DNA from: JAYZVT01 sp050248375
Lineage (GTDB): Bacteria > Pseudomonadota > Alphaproteobacteria > Rhizobiales > Methyloligellaceae
Assembly (NCBI GenBank): GCA_050248375.1
Contig: JBFWSL010000102.1
Location: 1 to 11,480, forward strand
Length of the DNA: 11,480 nucleotides
Reading direction: 5' to 3'
Below the pieces are notes generated by a model that ran no database searches, was not told the origin of the DNA, and saw nothing but the letters and a program-made list of their open reading frames with translations. The position numbers were made by a program, and so were the translations under genes. Below are positions 6,785 through 11,480 of this stretch, piece by piece; position 1 is the stretch's first letter, and the number at the start of each line of letters is the position of its first letter.

Positions 6785-7852
6785 TCAGTTCTTGAAGACC
6801 ACGGGCGGGAACTGCTTGCGCTTTTCCCACCAGCCCAGTTCCTCGTACGCCTTCTTGGCGCCGGGATGGACGTTCTCGTCCGACAGGCCGTGCACCATCA
6901 TCTCCGGAGACCAGAGCTTCCACAGGCCGTGCAGCTTGGTCATTTCCGGGCCGTACTTGGCGACGGCCTTGATGAGATGATAGGCGGCATCCTCGGAGAA
7001 GTTCGGATGCGCCGCCTGGTAGCCGCGGTTGAGAGCCGACTTGAAGGTCTTCTCCTGCAGCGGCAGCTTGCCGGCGGGAACTTCCGCAACCAGCAGGCCC
7101 GCGTCCCACTTCTTGTTGACCTTGTCGATGGCCGCCTCGTCGATGCCGACATAGTTGATCTTCTTGCCAGCCGCCTCGAGTTTGCGCAGCGGGCCGCTGA
7201 TCAGCCACTCGGACCGGTCGGGATTGGTGCCGAAGGCCACCACGGCGGCGTCGACATTGCCGTCGATGAGCTGCTGGATCGCGGTGTCGGGATTGACGTG
7301 ACGGATGTCGGAGTTGCCCGGATTGACGCCATAGCCATCCGCAAGGATGAGATAGGCGAAGAATCCGAAGTCGCTCTGGGTGCGCAGGCCGAGCGCGATG
7401 CGCTTGCCCTTCAGGTCGGCGGGCGTCTTGATGTTCTCATCGTAGGTGACGAAGAACTTGCCCTGGCCCCAGAAGGCCTCGCCGAACAGCAGCTTGAACG
7501 GCGTGGTGATCGGTTCCGGCAGGAACGCCTTGGTCTCCTCCTTGCCGCCATGGGGGGCAAGCAGGACGATGGTGTCCTCGGTGCCGAAGATCGTGGACTT
7601 CCAGCGGCGCTCCTCGGCCATTGCGCGGACGTTGTACATGTAGCCCGGCGTTTCCTGCGGAGCGATGGTGATGGGCTCTCCACCCTTGGCCATCAGGTTG
7701 CCGAGAATGGCGTAGCCTTCCGTCGGGCCGCAGCCAAACGGGCAGATCAGCATCGGGATGATGGTGTTCTGCTGGCCCCTGGCCGGGGCGTAAGCAGCAA
7801 GCGCGACGACGCCGGCGACGGCGACCAGCGCGAGTTTGCGGAACAATTTCAT
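6785..7852 (-). CDS. TAXI-family TRAP transporter solute-binding protein
   Basis: A 355-residue periplasmic receptor for the adjacent TRAP permease. Residues 1-27 are a signal peptide: KLFRK, a hydrophobic run at 7-21, then cleavage near APARG/QQ. The mature part has the TAXI-like layout: an opening strand with IIPMLICPFGCGPTEGYAIL, then ITIAPQETPGYMYNVRAM, a middle block TPADLKGKRIALGLRTQSDF at 143-162, and VNPDTAIQQLIDGNVDAAVV at 187-204. The length is normal for the family. Two cysteines, Cys37 and Cys41, flank PFG near the start of the binding cleft, which I do not recall as usual in TAXI proteins. The ATG at 7852 has GGGAGG six bases upstream. An in-frame start at 7885 would only extend the signal peptide. 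The ligand is likely a small organic acid, but the sequence does not identify it. Confidence 0.9.
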   Translation of the reverse strand: MKLFRKLALVAVAGVVALAAYAPARGQQNTIIPMLICPFGCGPTEGYAILGNLMAKGGEPITIAPQETPGYMYNVRAMAEERRWKSTIFGTEDTIVLLAPHGGKEETKAFLPEPITTPFKLLFGEAFWGQGKFFVTYDENIKTPADLKGKRIALGLRTQSDFGFFAYLILADGYGVNPGNSDIRHVNPDTAIQQLIDGNVDAAVVAFGTNPDRSEWLISGPLRKLEAAGKKINYVGIDEAAIDKVNKKWDAGLLVAEVPAGKLPLQEKTFKSALNRGYQAAHPNFSEDAAYHLIKAVAKYGPEMTKLHGLWKLWSPEMMVHGLSDENVHPGAKKAYEELGWWEKRKQFPPVVFKN

Positions 7853-7970
7853 GTGTTTCCTCCCTTGTTCCAGGTTATTTGTCACCGGTTTCTCCGGCTT
7901 CTGTTGGATTTGGCCGGGAGCCGGGGCTCCATGCGGCGGTCAGCGGATGGTCAGTGGCTTCTCCTTTCTT

Positions 7971-8450
7971 TCATGCGGGGTCGATGACGAAGAGCATCTG
8001 ACCGAATTCAACCAGTTGCGCGTTCTCCGCGCCGATCTCGCGGACGGTGCCGCCAAACTCGGCATGGATCGTGGTGAACAGCTTCATCACTTCGATGACG
8101 CAGAGGGGATCGCCCGCCTTCACCGTGCTGCCCACTTCCACAAAGGGGGGCGAGTCGGGCGAGGGCGCGCGGTAGAAGGTTCCAACCATCGGCGACGGGA
8201 CGACCCCGTTGCCCTGCGCGGGCGCTGAAGGCTGCGATGGCTGAGGCGCCGGCCGGGCGACTGCGGCTGGCGCCGGCGCAGTTGCGGCGGCTGCCGCCCT
8301 CGGCGCCGCGGGTTCGTGAGACATCGCGCTGCCCGCGCCGCGGCGGCGGACGACAAGCTTGATCTCATCGGTTTCCAGCACGATCTCGTCGCACGAGCTG
8401 GAATCGATCAGACTGATGATCTCACCGATTTCCTTGTAGCGCAGAACCAT
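7971..8450 (-). CDS. accB: Biotin carboxyl carrier protein (AccB-like)
   Basis: A 159-residue AccB-type carrier. Residues 1-40 form the N-terminal domain (YKEIGEIISLIDSSSCDEI and the strand IKLVVRRRG). Residues about 46-80 are an Ala/Pro linker, and 84-158 are the biotinyl domain, starting with SPMVGTFYRAPSP. Lys123 in IEVMKLFTT is the biotin attachment site; the common form is EAMKL/M, so Ala is replaced by Val. The ATG at 8450 follows a GGGGTGGGG purine run; an in-frame GTG two codons earlier is possible. The IclR gene ends 40 bases upstream and the TAXI gene begins 118 bases downstream. The matching biotin carboxylase gene lies on the other strand beyond the IclR gene, so this is probably a pathway-specific paralog of the housekeeping carrier rather than the fatty-acid-synthesis one. 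Confidence 0.93.
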   Translation of the reverse strand: MVLRYKEIGEIISLIDSSSCDEIVLETDEIKLVVRRRGAGSAMSHEPAAPRAAAAATAPAPAAVARPAPQPSQPSAPAQGNGVVPSPMVGTFYRAPSPDSPPFVEVGSTVKAGDPLCVIEVMKLFTTIHAEFGGTVREIGAENAQLVEFGQMLFVIDPA

Positions 8451-8490
8451 CCCCACCCCATGAACGCATATTGCTTGTTATCGTTGATTT

Positions 8491-9351
8491 TTATTCCTGA
8501 TCGTCCGTCAGGAAGCCTTCGAGCTCCGCCACGGCCTTTAGCATCTCGGGCACATGGCCCTCCGCGTCCTCGATCTGCATGCGCGCCTGTGGCGCCGAGA
8601 CGGCGATGGCGGCGCAGACCTGGCCCTTGCTGTCATGCACCGGCACGGCGAGGCAGATGACGCCGTCCAGGAATTCCTGGTCGTCGATGGAGTAGCCACG
8701 CTTGCGGATCACCGCGAGTTGGGATTCCAGCTCGTCCGGTTCGGTGATGGTGTTCTTGGTGTAGCGGTAGAGCGAGCCGCCATGCAGGATCTGGTCGCGC
8801 CGGCGCTTGGGCTGATGGGCAAGGAGCAGCTTGCCCATGGACGTGCAGTGCAGCGGCACGCGCGAACCCGGCTCGAACTTCAGCCCGAACGGCCAGGCCG
8901 CCTCGATACGGTCGAGATAGACGACGGCGTTGCCGGACATCATGCCGAAGTTGCAGGTCTCCTCCGTGCGTGCGGACAGGTCCGCGAGCACCGCATGGCG
9001 CGGACTTGAGCGCATCGAGGTCTGCACCACGTCGATGGCGAAGTTGAACAGCCTGGGACCCGGACCGTAGCCGCGGCTCTGCGGCTCGCGCATCAGCAGC
9101 CCCTCGTGATCGAGCTGCCGCACGATGCGGTGCATGGTCGGCTTGGGCACGTCCAGCAGCACGACAAGCTCCGCCACCGTGAGCGGCCGGCCGGCGGTCG
9201 CAATCGCCTCCAGCACCGCGAAAACCTTCTGCGAAACGCCCTGCTTTCCCTCGTGAGGATCCCCGCCCGGCGGCGTGGGATCGGACAGCCCTGACCTGCG
9301 GCGCAAGCCGCCGGTCAGGGTATTGCCGAGGATGTGAGGCTCTATTGACAT
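8491..9351 (-). CDS. IclR-family transcriptional regulator
   Basis: A 286-residue regulator. Residues 1-35 are a poorly conserved extension. The winged helix-turn-helix spans about 38-95, with LTVAELVVLLDVPKPTMHRI at 57-76 as the HTH core. The effector domain is about 100-284 and holds the IclR pattern LHCTSMGKLLLA at 168-179 and a late IAVSAP at 249-254. These proteins are dimers that bind small organic acids. It diverges from accC across 93 bases and faces the carrier, transporter and cleavage genes on its own strand, so it probably regulates both sides. The ATG at 9351 has no SD; a GATAAT -10-like box ends five bases before it, hinting at a leaderless message. An in-frame GTG at 9417 is less likely, since it would put the AT-rich palindromic region inside the gene. 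Confidence 0.93.
   Translation of the reverse strand: MSIEPHILGNTLTGGLRRRSGLSDPTPPGGDPHEGKQGVSQKVFAVLEAIATAGRPLTVAELVVLLDVPKPTMHRIVRQLDHEGLLMREPQSRGYGPGPRLFNFAIDVVQTSMRSSPRHAVLADLSARTEETCNFGMMSGNAVVYLDRIEAAWPFGLKFEPGSRVPLHCTSMGKLLLAHQPKRRRDQILHGGSLYRYTKNTITEPDELESQLAVIRKRGYSIDDQEFLDGVICLAVPVHDSKGQVCAAIAVSAPQARMQIEDAEGHVPEMLKAVAELEGFLTDDQE
9345..9350 (+). promoter_or_regulatory. Consensus -35 box candidate for accC promoter
   Basis: TTGACA matches the sigma-70 -35 consensus exactly and points towards accC. The best -10 at 17-base spacing is TGAAAA (9368-9373), a poor match. The overall promoter would be weak or activator-dependent. It overlaps the first codons of the IclR gene on the other strand. 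Confidence 0.35.
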
Positions 9352-9355
9352 GCAA

Positions 9356-9361
9356 ATTATC
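9356..9361 (-). promoter_or_regulatory. -10-like box for the IclR gene
   Basis: On the minus strand this reads GATAAT, one mismatch from TATAAT. It ends five bases before the ATG at 9351, so transcription would begin at or next to the start codon. No good -35 box lies at normal spacing; the palindrome at 9380-9389 is where one would be expected. Confidence 0.35.
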
Positions 9362-9369
9362 AAATACTG

Positions 9370-9399
9370 AAAAAAAGAGTCTTGCAAGATGATTTTTTT
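9370..9399. promoter_or_regulatory. 30-bp interrupted palindrome, candidate IclR operator
   Basis: The centre is the perfect 10-base palindrome TCTTGCAAGA (9380-9389). It is flanked symmetrically by seven A (9370-9376) and seven T (9393-9399), with three unmatched bases on each side. Twelve of 15 half-site positions are symmetric. It lies between the divergent IclR and accC starts, over the likely -35 region of the IclR promoter and just downstream of the TTGACA box facing accC. That position suits a dimeric regulator controlling both directions. Confidence 0.5.
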
Positions 9400-9444
9400 A
9401 CGGCCAACTTCGGGCACGGGAGAAAACGCACAACGAGGCGTGGC

Positions 9445-11015
9445 GTGAAGCGAGTGCTGATTGCCAATCGCGGCGAGATCGCGCTGCGGGCGGTTCGTGC
9501 CTGCCGCAAGGCAGGCCTGGAAACGGTCGCGATCTATTCGCAGCCGGACGAGAATTCACCGCATTGCTGGGTCGCGGACCGTCGTGTCTGCATCGGCCCC
9601 GCTCCTGCAAACGCGAGCTACCTGCGCGCCGGCACCCTCATCGAGGCGGCCAAGGCGACCGGCTGCGACGCCATCTATCCCGGCTACGGCTTCCTGTCGG
9701 AGAAGGCGGACTTCGCGCGCGCCTGCGCGGAGGAGAAGCTGATCTTCATCGGCCCCAGTCCCGAGGCCATCGCCACCATGGGCGACAAGGTTGCCGCGCG
9801 GAACACGGCCGAAAAAAACGGCCTGCCCATCGTTCCGGGCTCGCCCTCAGGCTTCACGGATGTGCGCCTGGCCAACGAAGCCAGCAGCTCCATCGGCTTT
9901 CCCATTCTGCTCAAGGCGGCCGGCGGCGGCGGCGGGCGTGGCATGCGCGTGGTCGACGATCCGGCGCAGTTCGACTCCCAGTTCGCCCAGGCCTCGGCCG
10001 AGGCCGGAGCTGCTTTCGGACAATCCGACGTCTACCTCGAGCGGTTCTTCCGCCGCGTGCGCCACATCGAGATCCAGGTCTTCGGCGACCGTCATGGCAA
10101 CGCCTGCCATCTCTGGGAGCGCGATTGCAGCATCCAGCNNNNNNNNNNNNNNNNNNNNNNNNNNNNNNNNNNNNNNNNNNNNNNNNNNNNNNNNNNNNNN
10201 NNNNNNNNNNNNNNNNNNNNNNNNNNNNNNNNNNNNNNGCTTTCGGACAATCCGACGTCTACCTCGAGCGGTTCTTCCGCCGCGTGCGCCACATCGAGAT
10301 CCAGGTCTTCGGCGACCGTCATGGCAACGCCTGCCATCTCTGGGAGCGCGATTGCAGCATCCAGCGCCGACACCAGAAGCTGGTGGAGGAAGCCCCCTCG
10401 CCCGTGCTCGATTCGAAAGTGCGCAAGCAGATGGCGGAAGCCTCCGCCGATCTGGTGCGCGCCATCGGCTACGAAGGCGCGGGCACCATCGAGTTCATCT
10501 ATGATCTCGACAGCGGCGAGTGGTTCTTCATCGAGATGAACACGCGCATCCAGGTGGAGCATCCCGTGACCGAGGAAGTCTATGGCGTCGATCTGGTGCT
10601 GGAGCAGTTGCGCGTGGCGGCCGGCGAGAAGCTGTCGATCTCCTCCCCGCCGCCGCCGAACGGGCGCAGCGCCATCGAGTTCCGCATCAACGCCGAGTCG
10701 CCGACAGCAAACTTCCGCCCCTCGCCCGGCACCATACGCTCATGGCAGCCTCCGACCGGACGCGGCATCCGGCTCGATTCCCACATCTATCCCGGCTATG
10801 CCATGCCGCCCTTCTACGATTCCCTCATCGGCAAGCTGATCGTGACCGGCGGCAACCGCAAGGAGATGCTCGAACGGGCATCTTCCGCGCTCTCGCGTTT
10901 CCGCGTCGAGGGCATCGACACCACCATTCCCTTCCATACCGAACTGCTCGGCCACCCCGCCTTCATCGACGGCAGCGCCCATACGCGCTGGGTCGAGCAG
11001 GAAATGCTGTCATAG
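9445..11015 (+). CDS. accC: Biotin carboxylase (AccC-like), interrupted by an assembly gap
   Basis: An ATP-grasp enzyme that carboxylates biotin on the carrier protein using bicarbonate and ATP. As assembled it is broken: 100 N at 10139-10238 and a repeated 127-base stretch shift the frame. Removing 227 bases (one repeat copy plus the N run) gives one continuous frame of 447 residues, the normal AccC length. In that protein I see the N-terminal KRVLIANRGEIALR, Lys115, Lys157 with the Gly-rich loop GGGGGRGM at 160-167, His207, CSIQRRHQK at 228-236 with His234 and Lys236, metal ligands Glu274 and Glu288, and the catalytic block MNTRIQVEHPVTE at 289-301 with Arg292 and Glu296, plus Arg338. The start is GTG at 9445 with GAGG six bases upstream. 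The carboxyltransferase gene begins 10 bases after the stop codon. The intact gene is very probable. Confidence 0.94.
10012..10365 (+). repeat. Identical 127-bp copies flanking the N run (assembly overlap)
   Basis: Bases 10012-10138 and 10239-10365 are identical, starting GCTTTCGGACAATCC and ending GCAGCATCCAGC. They touch the two edges of the gap exactly. A 127-base overlap equals a common maximum k-mer size in short-read assemblers. The two copies code for the same accC residues (about 190-231), so this is best read as two contigs that should have been merged, not a real duplication. Confidence 0.9.
10139..10238. other. Assembly gap of exactly 100 N
   Basis: The run is exactly 100 bases, the conventional placeholder for a gap of unknown length. 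It separates the two identical 127-bp copies inside accC. The true gap is probably negative (an overlap), as the reading frame is restored only when the gap and one copy are removed. Confidence 0.97.
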
Positions 11016-11025
11016 GCCAAATCGC

Positions 11026-11480
11026 ATGAGCAGGAAACGCACCGTCAGGCTGATCGACGTCACGCTCCGCGACGCCCACCAGTGCATCTGGGCGACGCGC
11101 ATGACCACCGGCATGATGAAGGAGCTGGCGCCGCGGCTCGACCGCGCCGGCTTCGAGGCCATCGACCTCGTCGGCGGTGCGGTGTTCGACGTGGCCGTGC
11201 GCTACCTGCGCGAGGACCCCTGGGAGCGCATGCGCATCCTGAGCAGGTGGATCACCGAAACGCCGCTCATCATTCACACGCGCGGCCAGAGCCTGTTCAC
11301 CTTCGAGTTCTTCCCCGACGACGTGGTCGAGCTGGCGGCGGAGCGCTTCGCCGCCAACGGCATGCGCTATCACACGCCCTATGACGCGCTGAACGACATG
11401 CGCAACCTGGAAATTCCGATCAAGGCGGCCAAGAAGCATGGCCTCTATGTCGTCGGCGGCGTGGTCTACAGCTACAGCCC
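11026..11480 (+). CDS. Pyruvate carboxylase/OadA-like carboxyltransferase subunit, 3' end cut by window edge
   Basis: The visible 151 residues match the start of the HMGL-like TIM-barrel carboxyltransferase of pyruvate carboxylase subunit B and oxaloacetate decarboxylase alpha. Conserved parts are LIDVTLRDAHQ with metal-ligand-type Asp16 and Gln19, GGAVFDVAVRYLREDPWERM at 50-69, RGQSL at 86-90, DDVVELAAERFAANG at 96-110, and YDALNDMRNLE at 115-125. Several substrate-side positions differ from the pyruvate enzymes: the usual LLRGQNLxGYRHY is IHTRGQSLFTFEFF, the usual FRxFDALND is HTPYDALND, and the Trp of WGGATFD is Val49. It therefore probably acts on another keto compound. The ATG at 11026 follows accC by 10 bases with only a weak AGG, suggesting coupled translation. 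Whether the unseen C-terminus has its own biotin domain is unknown. Confidence 0.88.
   Translation, partial: MSRKRTVRLIDVTLRDAHQCIWATRMTTGMMKELAPRLDRAGFEAIDLVGGAVFDVAVRYLREDPWERMRILSRWITETPLIIHTRGQSLFTFEFFPDDVVELAAERFAANGMRYHTPYDALNDMRNLEIPIKAAKKHGLYVVGGVVYSYS

Noticed and set aside
7917..7930. Inverted repeat GGAGCC-GG-GGCTCC between accB and the TAXI gene
   Set aside because: Arms of six bases with two between are common by chance in GC-rich DNA, and there is no U-tract or link to a start site.
9382..9444. Upstream in-frame ATG extension of accC by 21 codons
   Set aside because: The added residues precede the conserved AccC N-terminus, overlap the palindromic promoter element and lack an SD.
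10012..10365. True tandem duplication inside accC
   Set aside because: AccC proteins have no repeat at this point, the copies are perfectly identical and end exactly at a 100-N placeholder, and the frame is restored only by collapsing them.

Overview
The window is GC-rich bacterial chromosome, most like an alphaproteobacterium. The evidence is strong G/C third-position bias, purine-rich Shine-Dalgarno (SD) sequences, GTG starts, a TAXI-type TRAP transporter and an IclR regulator. It is draft assembly: a run of exactly 100 N lies inside accC, flanked by two identical 127-bp copies. No tRNA, rRNA, CRISPR array or mobile element was found, and no gene-free stretch exceeds about 120 bases.

Layout. 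All genes from 1 to 9351 are on the minus strand. Reading in their direction of transcription (right to left) they are: an IclR regulator (9351-8491), a biotin carboxyl carrier protein, a TAXI solute-binding protein, a fused TRAP permease, a BKACE/DUF849 beta-keto-acid cleavage enzyme, an SDR dehydrogenase and a zinc-free MDR oxidoreductase. These look like one catabolic gene set. Further left, and probably unrelated, are a 50-residue membrane protein, an EamA-family exporter and the N-terminal part of a secreted caspase-like protein that runs off the left edge. On the plus strand, diverging from the IclR gene, are a biotin carboxylase (accC) and the start of a pyruvate carboxylase/OadA-like carboxyltransferase that runs off the right edge.

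How the genes may work together (inference). Carrier protein, biotin carboxylase and carboxyltransferase make up the three parts of a biotin-dependent carboxylase whose acceptor is likely a keto compound rather than acetyl-CoA. A TRAP importer would bring in an organic acid. The SDR could oxidise a hydroxyl to a ketone, and the carboxylase could add CO2 next to the carbonyl. If that makes a beta-keto acid, the BKACE enzyme could cleave it with acetyl-CoA to acetoacetate plus an acyl-CoA. The IclR protein probably controls both arms from the AT-rich intergenic region 9352-9444, which holds a 30-bp interrupted palindrome. The substrate cannot be named from sequence alone.

Other signals are a 13-bp-arm hairpin covering the ribosome binding site and start of the MDR gene, an 11-bp-arm hairpin between the TRAP binding protein and permease genes, and a small membrane-protein gene whose SD is oddly close to its start.
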